This document shows, piece after piece, positions 17,843-26,283 of a stretch of 64,000 bases of DNA. A program made the position numbers and the translations under genes. Source of the DNA: Parabacteroides acidifaciens (GTDB taxonomy: Bacteria > Bacteroidota > Bacteroidia > Bacteroidales > Tannerellaceae); assembly GCF_003363715.1 (NCBI RefSeq), contig NZ_QREV01000016.1, positions 29,692 to 93,691 of the forward strand, in the 5' to 3' direction. The notes under the pieces are model-generated. The model was not told the origin of the DNA and searched no databases. It saw only the letters and a program-made list of their open reading frames with translations. The number at the start of each line of letters is the position of its first letter. Position 1 is the first letter of the stretch.

Positions 17843-19348
17843 TTAGCGGGCGGTCGCCTCGATCTCTGGTGCGTCGCCCATTTCTATCATTGTTTCCGAA
17901 AGCAGTTTGACGGCATCTTTTACGATGTCGAAGTGAATGAGTTCTATCACATCGCCGGGAGGATGATAGGGAGTCCGTTCGGTAGCTCCGAAAGAGAACA
18001 GGCTGATGGTGGGGACTCCTTTTACAAAGAAGTTGGCATCGTCGGTTCGCGGACGGGTGATGATTTCGTCGCGTCCGGGGACTGCCTTGAACGGACGTCT
18101 CACGTAGGTATCGTTAGCCTTTTCGAGATAGTTGAACAAGGTACTGTGTTTCGGTGCGATCCTGGCTCCCAGTCCGTAACCCGTCCCTAAGCAGTCGATG
18201 TTGATGAGTGCCTTGATGTTCTCGTTCGGCACGACCGGGTGCGAGGCGAGGTATTCGCTGCCGATCAGTCCGGTTTCTTCACCGCCGAAGAGCACAAACA
18301 TAAGAGTGCGTTTGGGCTTGTAGCCGGATTGGGCCAGCGCCTTGGCGGCTCCCATTACGATCACCGTACCGGATGCATTGTCGAGCGCACCCGGCATCAG
18401 GACAGGCATCATACCGATGTGGTCGATGTGTCCGCCGGCTACGATCACCTGCGGGGCGAGCGTGGGATCGCTGCCTCTCAGTATGCCGATTACGTTACAG
18501 CCTTTTCCGTCGGGGTGGTATTCCGTGACAGCCTTGATATCGGCTTTCTTATTGATCGGGAACGAATTCGGCTTGAGTGTTTTGTCGATATTCGCTTTTA
18601 CTGTCAGGTGATCTTTCCCCGTACCGGCAAAGATGTCGGCGGCAACACTGTCGCTGATGCAAGCATAGATGAAGTCTTTGTTCCAGCCGGGATTGGGGTT
18701 ACCGGTCACGGTTACATACAACATGCCTGCGGCGCCGTGTTCGACGGCGTTTGTCATTTTCCGGTTATGATATTGGTAGGGAGTCCAGCTTTTCTGCAAT
18801 TTCGGGTCTTTTCCCTGATAAGGGACGTCGCGCTCGCAGACTACGATCTTACCTTTTACGTCAATGCCTTTATAATCGTCGTAATTCAATTCGGGAGCGG
18901 TGATTCCATAACCGATATAAACGAGGTCGAGCTTTTTCAGCTCACCGGAGTCGGATGTACCTCCAACCATGTAGTGGTCGGGGTAAGGATAGTCTTTGGC
19001 TATCCAGTCTTTGTTTACCGGTATATACAGGTTGAAATATCCCCCTTCTTTTACTTCTGTATAGGGATGGGGAAAGTTCTGGAAATAGGTTCCGTTGTCT
19101 CCTCCCGGTTCCAATCCCCATTCTTTGAACAGATTTGCAGTGTAGTTTACTGCCCGGAAGAAACCGGGATCACCGGTCAGCCTTCCCCGGCATTCGGGAG
19201 AGACTAAGTAGGACATCCAGTCGCGGAGGTCTGTTTCTGTAGTAGTATACAGAGCCTTTATTTCAGGATTGATTGTTTCCGTATTCTGAGCCTTTACGGT
19301 CATATTCAGAAGAAGTAGAGCTGTAATAGAAAGTATAACTTTATTCAT
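17843..19348 (-). CDS. Secreted M28-family zinc aminopeptidase
   Basis: Exported metallopeptidase of 501 residues with a signal peptide (about 1-20, ending VKAQ). A PA-type insert (about 130-260) precedes the M28 catalytic core. The zinc ligands are visible: His307 (with Asp309) in GGHIDHIG, Asp323 in GALDNASG, the Glu357-Glu358 pair in FGGEETGLIGS, Asp385 in LINIDCLG, and His462 in YHPPGD. The set is complete, so an active di-zinc aminopeptidase is expected, probably periplasmic or outer-membrane associated. It lies 89 bp upstream of a susCD pair in the same direction, which points to peptide trimming tied to that transporter. A -7-like element lies at 19435-19428. Confidence 0.92.
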   Translation of the reverse strand: MNKVILSITALLLLNMTVKAQNTETINPEIKALYTTTETDLRDWMSYLVSPECRGRLTGDPGFFRAVNYTANLFKEWGLEPGGDNGTYFQNFPHPYTEVKEGGYFNLYIPVNKDWIAKDYPYPDHYMVGGTSDSGELKKLDLVYIGYGITAPELNYDDYKGIDVKGKIVVCERDVPYQGKDPKLQKSWTPYQYHNRKMTNAVEHGAAGMLYVTVTGNPNPGWNKDFIYACISDSVAADIFAGTGKDHLTVKANIDKTLKPNSFPINKKADIKAVTEYHPDGKGCNVIGILRGSDPTLAPQVIVAGGHIDHIGMMPVLMPGALDNASGTVIVMGAAKALAQSGYKPKRTLMFVLFGGEETGLIGSEYLASHPVVPNENIKALINIDCLGTGYGLGARIAPKHSTLFNYLEKANDTYVRRPFKAVPGRDEIITRPRTDDANFFVKGVPTISLFSFGATERTPYHPPGDVIELIHFDIVKDAVKLLSETMIEMGDAPEIEATAR

Positions 19349-19427
19349 AACTGAAACGTTTTTGATAACTATAAATCTAATTGCCTGATAAAATGCAACC
19401 TAAAACCTTCTCAATACCTACACGATG

Positions 19428-19435
19428 CAAATATA
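19428..19435 (-). promoter_or_regulatory. -7 element upstream of the M28 peptidase gene
   Basis: TATATTTG on the minus strand matches TAnnTTTG and would give a leader of about 70 nt. No clear -33 element is seen. Confidence 0.45.
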
Positions 19436-19592
19436 TGAATAGGTATTTATATAGAGTAAGGAAAGATGAATTTGTGTGGTGTAAAATGAATAGTTGTTGC
19501 TATTTGTTTTAGATTTCATTTAATTCGTATTAAAATGTAATAAAATATAGGCTAATTCATGTCTAATTGTAAGATGTTTTCGGTTAAACAAG

Positions 19593-19640
19593 CAAAGACT
19601 TTTGATGTAAATATTATCGTATTTGCATCAAAAGTCTTTG
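19593..19640. terminator. 21-bp hairpin downstream of the DEAD-box helicase gene
   Basis: Arms 19593-19613 and 19620-19640 pair over 21 bp with one mismatch (a G-U wobble or A-C depending on strand) around the 6-nt loop TTATCG. It lies about 83 bp after the helicase stop. On the minus strand it is followed by CTTGTTTAACC, a weak T-rich tail. It may be a terminator or a 3' stabilising structure. The rest of the 19349-19722 gap holds only the peptidase promoter. Confidence 0.55.
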
Positions 19641-19722
19641 TTGTGCGAGATATATTCTTTCTTTTTGCTTGTCAAAAAGAGTGTTTTGCTTTCTATTTGC
19701 AATAAAAGAACGGCGGCTCTTC

Positions 19723-21552
19723 TTAGAAACGTTTCTTCTTGCGGGCATCGCGTGCTGCCGGTGTCCGTTTCCAGGGGCGGTCGCTGTCGCGTTCGTCCTT
19801 GCGGAAGGTGCGGTCTGAGCGTTCGTAGCGGCGTCCGCCTTCTTTGGCTCCGTCACGTCTGCCTTTGTAACCGCCTTCGCTACGGCCATAGCTGCGTTTA
19901 CCGCCACGACCTTCGCCTTCTCCCTTTTTGCCCTGTGCGGGTTCGACGGAGATACGGCGTCCGTCGATTTCGAATCCGTTCATGCTGTCCATGACGCGTT
20001 GTGCTTCGTGTTCGTCCACTTCGAAGAACGAGAAGTTTTCGCGCAGATCGATCTTGCCGATGCGCACTTTTCCGGTGACGCATTTGTTGACCAGTTCGAT
20101 CAGCTGGTTCGGATAGAGGCCGTCTGCCTTACCGAAGTTGAGGAAGAAGCGCGAATAGCCTTCTTCGGCGGCAAAGGAACGGCGTTCGCCACGTTCGCCT
20201 CTTTCGCCGCGGGCGGCGCGTTCGTCTACCTGCTGGATTTCATCGGCATCCTTGTAATAGTCGATCATGCGGTTGAACTCGAGAGAGACGACACGCTTGA
20301 TGATGTCTTCCTTGTCCAGCCATTCCAGCTTACGGAAGATCTGGGGCATCAGGGATGCGATTTCTTCTTCGTTCACCTTCACCTTTTCGATCTGGTCTAC
20401 GAGGTTGAACAGCTGCTTTTCGCAGATCGCGTGTCCGGTAGGCATTTCGCCTTTTTCAAATTTCTTGTTGATGATACGTTCTATCTCGCGGATCTTGCCT
20501 TTCTCCTTGACGTGGCAGATGGAGATGGAGATACCTGTCTTTCCGGCACGACCGGTACGGCCGCGGCGGTGCGTATAGGATTCTACTTCATCGGGCAGAC
20601 CGTAGTTGATGACGTGTGTCAGGTCGTCTACGTCCAAGCCTCGGGCTGCTACATCGGTGGCGACCAGCAACTGGATATTCTTGACGCGGAACTTCTGCAT
20701 CACATAGTCGCGCTGCGCCTGGCTCAATTCGCCGTGCAGCGAGTCGGCGTTGTAGCCGTCCTGTATCAGTTTGTCGGCAATCTCCTGTGTTTCCTTGCGG
20801 GTGCGGCAGAAGACGATACCGTAGATATTCGGGTAAAAGTCGGCGATACGTTTCAGGGCGAGGTATTTGTCGCGTGCCTGTACCATATAATAGATATCGC
20901 GGATATTCTTGTTCCCTTCGTTCTTGTTCCCGATTACGATTTCCTTCGGGTTCTTCATGTATTTCTTCGTGATGTTGGCGATCTCCTTCGGCATGGTGGC
21001 TGAGAAGAGCAACATATTACGGTTTTCCGGAACCTCGGCGAGGATCGCGTTGATGCTGTCGGTAAAGCCCATGTTGAGCATCTCGTCGGCTTCGTCCATG
21101 ATGACGTTCTTCACCAGGCGAAGGTCGACCGTCTTGCGGTTCATCAGGTCGAGGAGGCGTCCCGGAGTGGCGACTACTACGTGCACGCCGCGTTTCAACG
21201 TCTTGATCTGGCTCTCGATACTCGAACCTCCGTAGACGGGAAGTACTTTCAGGTTGTCGATATACTTGGAATAGTCGTTCAAGTCGTCGGCAATCTGCAG
21301 ACAGAGCTCACGGGTGGGACAAAGTACAAGTGCTTGGGGCTGATATGTCGCTACATCGATTTTTTGCAGGATAGGAAGGCCGAATGCGGCTGTTTTACCT
21401 GTACCTGTCTGCGCTAATGCAATTACGTCGTTGTCGTCTCCCAGTAAGAATGGAATCACTTCCTCCTGTACCGGCATGGGCGATTCATAGCCCATTTCTT
21501 GAATTGCCTTCAGTATTGGTGCGGCAACTCCTAATTCTTCAAATGTTTTCAA
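19723..21552 (-). CDS. deaD: DEAD-box ATP-dependent RNA helicase (DeaD/CsdA-like)
   Basis: Unwinds RNA in ribosome assembly or cold adaptation. The 609-residue protein shows the ordered helicase motifs: AQTGTGKT (47-54), PTRELCLQ (80-87), the DEAD box (153-156), SAT (184-186), a GIVFCRTR segment (245-252), LLVATDVAARGLDV (295-308) and HRRGRTGR (328-335). A DbpA-type RNA-binding domain follows (about 470-545, with GKVRIGKIDLRENFSFFEV), then a basic tail rich in Arg, Gly and Lys (about 546-609) that should bind RNA non-specifically. It stands alone, with promoter element TACCTTTG at 21599-21592 and a long hairpin beyond its stop. The symbol deaD is by architecture; rhlE-type naming is also possible. 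Confidence 0.93.
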   Translation of the reverse strand: MKTFEELGVAAPILKAIQEMGYESPMPVQEEVIPFLLGDDNDVIALAQTGTGKTAAFGLPILQKIDVATYQPQALVLCPTRELCLQIADDLNDYSKYIDNLKVLPVYGGSSIESQIKTLKRGVHVVVATPGRLLDLMNRKTVDLRLVKNVIMDEADEMLNMGFTDSINAILAEVPENRNMLLFSATMPKEIANITKKYMKNPKEIVIGNKNEGNKNIRDIYYMVQARDKYLALKRIADFYPNIYGIVFCRTRKETQEIADKLIQDGYNADSLHGELSQAQRDYVMQKFRVKNIQLLVATDVAARGLDVDDLTHVINYGLPDEVESYTHRRGRTGRAGKTGISISICHVKEKGKIREIERIINKKFEKGEMPTGHAICEKQLFNLVDQIEKVKVNEEEIASLMPQIFRKLEWLDKEDIIKRVVSLEFNRMIDYYKDADEIQQVDERAARGERGERGERRSFAAEEGYSRFFLNFGKADGLYPNQLIELVNKCVTGKVRIGKIDLRENFSFFEVDEHEAQRVMDSMNGFEIDGRRISVEPAQGKKGEGEGRGGKRSYGRSEGGYKGRRDGAKEGGRRYERSDRTFRKDERDSDRPWKRTPAARDARKKKRF

Positions 21553-21591
21553 AATGTGATATATGTATATATAATAAATTCAGAGTGGGCA

Positions 21592-21599
21592 CAAAGGTA
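21592..21599 (-). promoter_or_regulatory. -7 element of the helicase gene
   Basis: TACCTTTG on the minus strand matches TAnnTTTG; transcription would start near 21586, about 34 nt before the ATG. Confidence 0.6.
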
Positions 21600-21620
21600 C
21601 GCAAATAATTCGGATACTTT

Positions 21621-22685
21621 TCAGTATAGGATAATATCTTTTAGTGTATTACGCTCTTTTTCCGAAAGATGCAGCCCTTGCGACAGATATTTATCGGTCG
21701 AGCCATACTCTTTTTTAATCTTATTGAAAGCCAGGTCGAGCCATGTCTCGTTTGCGTTGAGCAGGACTGTAATCGTTTCCTGGGCATCCGTATTGAGATC
21801 GCGTGCCATGCAGGCAAGCTGTCCGATGTTTATATTGCTGTTGGAAACCATATAATCCTTCATAATCGTTTCTTCCGGCACGTCGAGGGCGGACAGGAGC
21901 ATCGCGGTCAGGAAACCGACACGGTCTTTCCCCAATGAACAGTTCACCAGGATCGGATAGTTGTCCTTATCGAGAAAAACTTTCAAGGCTTTGCCGAACT
22001 GTTCGCTGTCTTCCGTCACGTAGCGCAGGTAAGTGTCCTGCATGAAGACAAGGCCGTCTCCCTTGCGCATCCGTCCTTCTTCCAGGCGGTGGCGGACAAG
22101 CTCCTTGTCCCTTACGGGAATAGGAATGGAGATGATGTTTGCTCCGGCATATTTCTCAGGGGCGAGAGCTATCTCGTCTTCTCCCCGGAGGTCGATGACA
22201 GTCCTGATCCCCAGGTTTTGCAGCCGGGTCGTGTCGTTGCGGCTCAGCGATTTGAGTTCGCCGGAACGGAATACCTTGCCCCACTGTGTCTTCCGCTTGC
22301 CGTGTTCATCGAAGTAGCCGCCGATATCGCGCAGGTTCTGCACGCTGTCCATCTGGACGGAACGGGCACCGACAGTCCGGTAATATTTGTCGTTGAACGA
22401 CAGGAGGAAGTATTTGCGGGTGATGTTGTCGTTGGTGATATATGTCAGCCTTCCGTCGTTGATGTTGGCATAGCCGCACGGATTGGACATATCGAAAGAG
22501 TCGGGAGTGTCGGAAACATACAGTTTCATCGCCCCGTCGGTGTGAGGATCGGTTTCCCATTTAATAATGTAGTTACCGATGTCGTCACGCAGACAGAGCG
22601 CGTGTATCTCAGGTGCCCTGCCGGAGCTGCATCCTGCCAATAAGGTCACACTGGTAAACAGGAAAAGAAATCGTTCTAATATCAT
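21621..22685 (-). CDS. Lipoprotein tyrosine/dual-specificity phosphatase (Y_phosphatase3-like)
   Basis: Phosphatase of the cysteine-based fold. In the 354-residue product the P-loop reads CSLGKDRVG (C-x5-R; Cys249 and Arg255). Upstream are NLRDIGGYF (about 117-125) and VIDLRGEDE (about 163-171), both typical of Y_phosphatase3 proteins. The N-terminus has a hydrophobic stretch with lipobox LLAGC, so the protein is probably a periplasm-facing lipoprotein. A beta-rich segment (about 25-110) precedes the catalytic domain. I prefer the ATG at 22685 (MILERF): the -7 box at 22714-22707 predicts transcription starting near 22700, which leaves no leader for the alternative ATG at 22700. Its substrate (protein, inositol phosphate or sugar phosphate) is unknown. 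Confidence 0.85.
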   Translation of the reverse strand: MILERFLFLFTSVTLLAGCSSGRAPEIHALCLRDDIGNYIIKWETDPHTDGAMKLYVSDTPDSFDMSNPCGYANINDGRLTYITNDNITRKYFLLSFNDKYYRTVGARSVQMDSVQNLRDIGGYFDEHGKRKTQWGKVFRSGELKSLSRNDTTRLQNLGIRTVIDLRGEDEIALAPEKYAGANIISIPIPVRDKELVRHRLEEGRMRKGDGLVFMQDTYLRYVTEDSEQFGKALKVFLDKDNYPILVNCSLGKDRVGFLTAMLLSALDVPEETIMKDYMVSNSNINIGQLACMARDLNTDAQETITVLLNANETWLDLAFNKIKKEYGSTDKYLSQGLHLSEKERNTLKDIILY

Positions 22686-22706
22686 ATTACTACTACTCAT
22701 ACCTTA

Positions 22707-22714
22707 CAAAGATA
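22707..22714 (-). promoter_or_regulatory. -7 element of the phosphatase gene
   Basis: TATCTTTG on the minus strand matches TAnnTTTG exactly. It helps decide the start codon at 22685 rather than 22700. The -33 region is weak. Confidence 0.5.
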
Positions 22715-22753
22715 ATGAAAAACAAGTTTCTTTCTACCCCGGGTTAATGATAT

Positions 22754-23683
22754 TTAAGACTGCCGGAGGTAGGAGGTAGCAAATTCTTTAGAAATGTAAT
22801 TGTCATAACTTTGGCAGACTTCCGTCGCCAGGTCTATCCCGCATCGGATGATATTGGCCCACGTCTCTTTCGGGAGGTTGGCGAGGTCGCGGTAGCGGAC
22901 ATTATATTTTAACAGACCATAGATGATGCCTGCATTAAAGTTGTCTCCGGCTCCGATCGTGCTGACAGGGCGGATGGAGGGCGAATCGTAGTGCTGGCGG
23001 CAGTCTCCGCAGTAGAGGTTGACGCCGTCGGCTCCGTGCGTAGTGATGAAGCGGTCGCAGTAGAAGCGGATATGGTCGGTGTAGACCTTTTCTGTGTCTG
23101 CCTGTCCGAAGATGTTGAGAAAGTCCTCGTCGGACCCGCGCACGATATCGGCATATTCGAAGTTCTCGAGCAGCGTCGGTCTGAGGCGTATCGCTTCGTC
23201 GGCATGCGCCTTGCGGAAATTCGGATCGTAGTAGAGGATCGCTTTGCGCTCGCGTGCATAGTCGAGAAACTCCACCATCCGTTTGCGCAGGACGGGGTTC
23301 AGCGAATAGTAGGAGCCGTAGACGAAGATGTCGTCTTCGTTAATCTCCGGCAGAGGCACGTCGAGGCGTTGCTTCGGGTAGTCTTTGTAGAAAGTGTAGC
23401 TGGCATTGTTGTCGTCATCCAGGAAAGCGAGCGAGACAGGGCTTTTCCCGTCGGGGAAACGGTCTACGAACTCGGTGGAGAGGTTGTTCTCCACCATGAA
23501 ATCGCGGATAAAGTCGCCGACGCGGTCGTTCCCCAATTCGCTGATGAAGGAGACGGGAACTTCGAGGCGTCCTAAAGATATCAGGCCGTTGAAGGTCGAG
23601 CCGCCGGGCACAGCCGCATGGGGCCGGTTGTTCTTGAAGATGATATCCAGGATGGTTTCTCCGATGCCGATTACCTTTCTCAT
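22754..23683 (-). CDS. PfkB-family carbohydrate kinase
   Basis: ATP-dependent sugar kinase of the ribokinase/fructokinase fold, 309 residues, cytoplasmic. The N-terminal motif GGSTFNGLISLGRL (about 27-40) corresponds to PfkB signature 1, and the C-terminal STIGAGDNFNAGIIYGL (about 243-259) contains signature 2 with the GAGD anion hole and the catalytic Asp. The sugar substrate cannot be read from sequence. It starts 4 bp after the upstream isomerase gene, so the two form an operon and probably act on related sugars or sugar phosphates. Fructokinase is the usual automatic name and may be wrong here. Confidence 0.87.
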   Translation of the reverse strand: MRKVIGIGETILDIIFKNNRPHAAVPGGSTFNGLISLGRLEVPVSFISELGNDRVGDFIRDFMVENNLSTEFVDRFPDGKSPVSLAFLDDDNNASYTFYKDYPKQRLDVPLPEINEDDIFVYGSYYSLNPVLRKRMVEFLDYARERKAILYYDPNFRKAHADEAIRLRPTLLENFEYADIVRGSDEDFLNIFGQADTEKVYTDHIRFYCDRFITTHGADGVNLYCGDCRQHYDSPSIRPVSTIGAGDNFNAGIIYGLLKYNVRYRDLANLPKETWANIIRCGIDLATEVCQSYDNYISKEFATSYLRQS

Positions 23684-23687
23684 GTTG

Positions 23688-24305
23688 TTATTTGTTTACG
23701 GTTTTGCACTGTTCGCGGCTTTTGGAACCTAAGTAGCCTCCGTGATGCCGTTTGGCATAGTCGGCGTAGCTGAAGTTAATCCGTTTCATGGTTCCCACTA
23801 CCAGCAGGTCGCCGATCACGGTCATGACGGTTGTCGAGGTGGTGGGAGTCAGTCCCAGCGGACAAACTTCTTTCGGGGCGCCGGTCGGCAAACAGATGGT
23901 CGCTTCGGCTGCTAACGGGCTGTCGGGGTTGCCGGTGATAACGATGAACTGCATTTCGGGGACAAGGCCGCGTGTCAGTTCCACCAGCTCGAGCAGCTCG
24001 CGCGTCTTGCCGGAGTTGGAGATAAGCAACATGACATCGTTCTTACGGACGATGCCGAGGTCGCCATGCTGCGCTTCGCTGGGATGCAGGAAGTAGGCGG
24101 GCGTACCGGTTGAACAGAAAGTGGTGGCGATATTCATGGCGATTTGCCCTGCTTTACCCATTCCACTGGTGATCAGGTTGCCACCGAGTTCGTGCACGTG
24201 TTTCACGATGAGCGTCACAGCCTCTTCATAGCCGTCTGTTATCGGAATGTTGCGTACTGCTTCAGCTTCTTGCTGCAGGATGGACGAGATTGCTTCGTTT
24301 ATCAT
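23688..24305 (-). CDS. SIS-domain sugar-phosphate isomerase, KdsD/KpsF-like without CBS domains
   Basis: Likely D-arabinose-5-phosphate isomerase, which supplies the first committed precursor of Kdo. The 205-residue protein has GMGKAGQIAMNIATTFCSTG (about 40-59) and the diagnostic YFLHPSEAQHGDLGIV (about 62-77), closely matching the KdsD/KpsF/GutQ pattern. SNSGKTRE is the phosphate-binding SIS loop. The two CBS domains of E. coli KdsD are absent, as in some short Bacteroidetes and GutQ-like forms. The ATG at 24305 is chosen because the in-frame upstream extension would begin inside the promoter. The gene is first in an operon with a PfkB kinase; its promoter (24348-24378) is preceded by a 21-22 bp repeat array. 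Confidence 0.82.
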   Translation of the reverse strand: MINEAISSILQQEAEAVRNIPITDGYEEAVTLIVKHVHELGGNLITSGMGKAGQIAMNIATTFCSTGTPAYFLHPSEAQHGDLGIVRKNDVMLLISNSGKTRELLELVELTRGLVPEMQFIVITGNPDSPLAAEATICLPTGAPKEVCPLGLTPTTSTTVMTVIGDLLVVGTMKRINFSYADYAKRHHGGYLGSKSREQCKTVNK

Positions 24306-24347
24306 AGCTTTTAAAATCGTTACTATTATATATGTAATATGAAAGTA

Positions 24348-24378
24348 CAAAAGTATCTATTTTAATCATATGTACACA
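24348..24378 (-). promoter_or_regulatory. Promoter of the isomerase-kinase operon
   Basis: Minus strand: TGTG (24378-24375), 19-bp spacer, TACTTTTG (24355-24348). The -7 box matches TAnnTTTG; the -33 has one mismatch to TTTG. The leader to the ATG at 24305 is about 35 nt. Confidence 0.6.
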
Positions 24379-24414
24379 GTCCCCCTCTTATTTTTTATAC
24401 TAAGTTTCAACCGC

Positions 24415-24582
24415 TCGAAAGTTTGAAACTAAAGTTTCAGAAGTTTCGTGCTATTGAAACTTTAGTTTCATGCCTGTGGAACTTTAGTTTCATCGGCTGA
24501 AATTTTAGTTTCCTCGGCTGAAACTTTAGTTTCGACCGTTGAGACTTTTGTTTCAGCCGTTGAGGCTAAAATTTTGACTTGA
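24415..24582. repeat. Degenerate tandem array, 21-22 bp period, about eight units
   Basis: The core AGTTTC or a close variant begins at 24420, 24442, 24464, 24486, 24507, 24528, 24549 and 24570, with steps of 22, 22, 22, 21, 21, 21 and 21 bp. Most units contain the near-palindrome GAAACTTTAGTTTC followed by a CGGCTG- or CCGTTG-like spacer. The period is two helical turns, so all cores face the same side of the DNA. The array lies between the end of the efflux operon and the promoter of the isomerase-kinase operon, about 40 bp upstream of its -33 element. No start codon supports coding. Confidence 0.85.
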
Positions 24583-24651
24583 CTCGGCTTTCAATCAGAG
24601 TCAGTTTCATTTTTGATGTAGCACACACTACAATGAGCAGGGATTACATCT

Positions 24652-26277
24652 CTATTTCCTTCTTGCAAGATACTCGATAGCATAAACCGGCCAGCGGGGA
24701 ACTTTTCGGATATTTGTACGGACTGCCGGAATGTCGCACAGCAGGAAGAGGGCTGCAAGAGCTAAGGCGAACCAGATAACATAGCCGTATACCTGTTTCA
24801 TTGCCACCATCATCATGGAGTGCAGGAAGTCGTGCCCAACGTACTCGCCGAAGTTAAAGTGAGCCATATCCAAGTGAGTGAGAGTAAGTTGCTGTCCGTA
24901 ACTTATCATATCATCGTTCATAAAGTGCGAGAAGATGGTGGTATAAATGCCATAACCTGCCGCTCCTGCCAGATACATATGGAGGATATTGAACACGAAC
25001 AGGCCCATGAAAAACTGTTCAAGGCTGGGCACTGATTCGTCTAAAGCCCACATCAATGTGGGGGCAAGTATGGCATAAGCAAATCCCCGCAAGAATATGG
25101 CAAGGCGATACTGCTCGATATTGACATTCATGTCCAGCGTAAAGTACATCAACATACCATATAACGCAATGCAGATGAAAGCTATGCCGAAGAGTTTCCA
25201 TACCTTCCACTTTTTTACTTTTAGCCAAAAGAGGTCAAGCAAGATGCCAACGTACATACCGGGAAGTGCCCACATATACTGCGCCTCTTTGGTCAGCTCC
25301 TCCAGTCGGATGACTTCGCTGTAAAGTATCTCTTCCATTGTGTGTTCAGCACCGAAAGCAAGTTCGGCAAAGAGGGTAACGATGAGAATGGGAACAACGT
25401 TGCGACGTGTGAAAAGACTGAGTTCGACGTAAGGGTAACGGTAATAGCGAAGGCGGTAGAGCACAATGCCGGAAAGTACAATGGCTGCACCGAGCAGAAG
25501 GCGCATGCGGAGCGTGTCGAACCACATGAAATAGTCACCATACACCACGATGTAAGATACCACGAGCATCAGTCCACAGATGAACAACGCTCCCTGAAAG
25601 TCAATCCCTTTGAGTGACAGGCGCTGGGGCATGGGACAGAACGGGCGGCAGAAGATGACTTGCGTGAGTAGTACGAACAGCATGGTGCCGATAGTAAAGA
25701 CGTGCATCATCTGCCAGGTGAAATGATGACCGAACCAAGCAGCAAGCCATCCGCTGCCCTCTATAGCGGTGAGCAGGATGATGTGTAGCACGGGAAAGAA
25801 GACGGCAAAATCGCGTCGGGGGGTAATCCAAAGCTGGATGTTGCTCATACACTCGAACGTGCCTTGTATCTTGGCCATTCCGGCAATGAAGCACACCACC
25901 GTGAGTACAGGCATCGACTGGCAATACATTGTCAGCATGTTGCATACGCCAAGGACAATGGCGGAACCGCAAAGCAACTGCCGGTTGGTGAAACGGAACT
26001 TCATGCGGAAGAGCATAGGGAAATACACAGCCATGCCCGCAAGGGTGGCATAAAGCAGGAAGAGTACGTCCTCAATCATGAAGTTGGTGGTGCCACGGAT
26101 GCCATCCAGTGCACCGAGGTAGATGCCTCCGCTGAACTGAAAGCAAAGGGCGGTCAGCACGTACAGCCAGGGCTGGATACGGCGAGGCACCCACTCCTTC
26201 ATCATCGGCATGGAAAAGCCCATGCTGGGGGGAGGACCGCCGGCACTTTTCATAAAGAATTCTGTTAATTGTCCCAT
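24652..26277 (-). CDS. MFS-type multidrug efflux permease (EmrB-like)
   Basis: Inner-membrane proton-driven exporter of 541 residues with roughly 12 to 14 hydrophobic helices spread from about residue 35 to 525. It is third in an operon with a HlyD-type adaptor and a TolC-type channel, so it is assigned as the pump of an EmrAB-TolC-like tripartite system. It is divergent from E. coli EmrB and I could not pick out the usual DHA2 motif A with confidence; the family call rests on hydrophobicity, length and neighbours. The ATG lies 6 bp after the adaptor stop. Exported compounds are unknown. Confidence 0.8.
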   Translation of the reverse strand: MGQLTEFFMKSAGGPPPSMGFSMPMMKEWVPRRIQPWLYVLTALCFQFSGGIYLGALDGIRGTTNFMIEDVLFLLYATLAGMAVYFPMLFRMKFRFTNRQLLCGSAIVLGVCNMLTMYCQSMPVLTVVCFIAGMAKIQGTFECMSNIQLWITPRRDFAVFFPVLHIILLTAIEGSGWLAAWFGHHFTWQMMHVFTIGTMLFVLLTQVIFCRPFCPMPQRLSLKGIDFQGALFICGLMLVVSYIVVYGDYFMWFDTLRMRLLLGAAIVLSGIVLYRLRYYRYPYVELSLFTRRNVVPILIVTLFAELAFGAEHTMEEILYSEVIRLEELTKEAQYMWALPGMYVGILLDLFWLKVKKWKVWKLFGIAFICIALYGMLMYFTLDMNVNIEQYRLAIFLRGFAYAILAPTLMWALDESVPSLEQFFMGLFVFNILHMYLAGAAGYGIYTTIFSHFMNDDMISYGQQLTLTHLDMAHFNFGEYVGHDFLHSMMMVAMKQVYGYVIWFALALAALFLLCDIPAVRTNIRKVPRWPVYAIEYLARRK

Positions 26278-26283
26278 TACGCA

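Noticed and set aside
16758..20998. Long open frames on the plus strand opposite the second susC, the M28 peptidase and the helicase (about 320-335 codons)
   Set aside because: They lie fully antisense to genes with clear protein families, match no family themselves and have the composition expected from the mirror frame of G/C-biased codons.
24415..24582. The 21-bp array as a coding repeat with a seven-residue unit
   Set aside because: Both strands are open over part of the array because the unit is a multiple of three, but stops bound the frames, no start codon precedes them and 22-bp steps break the frame.
24415..24582. The tandem arrays (also at 42898 and 54260) as CRISPR
   Set aside because: Units are contiguous and degenerate with no unique spacers of constant length, and no cas genes are present.
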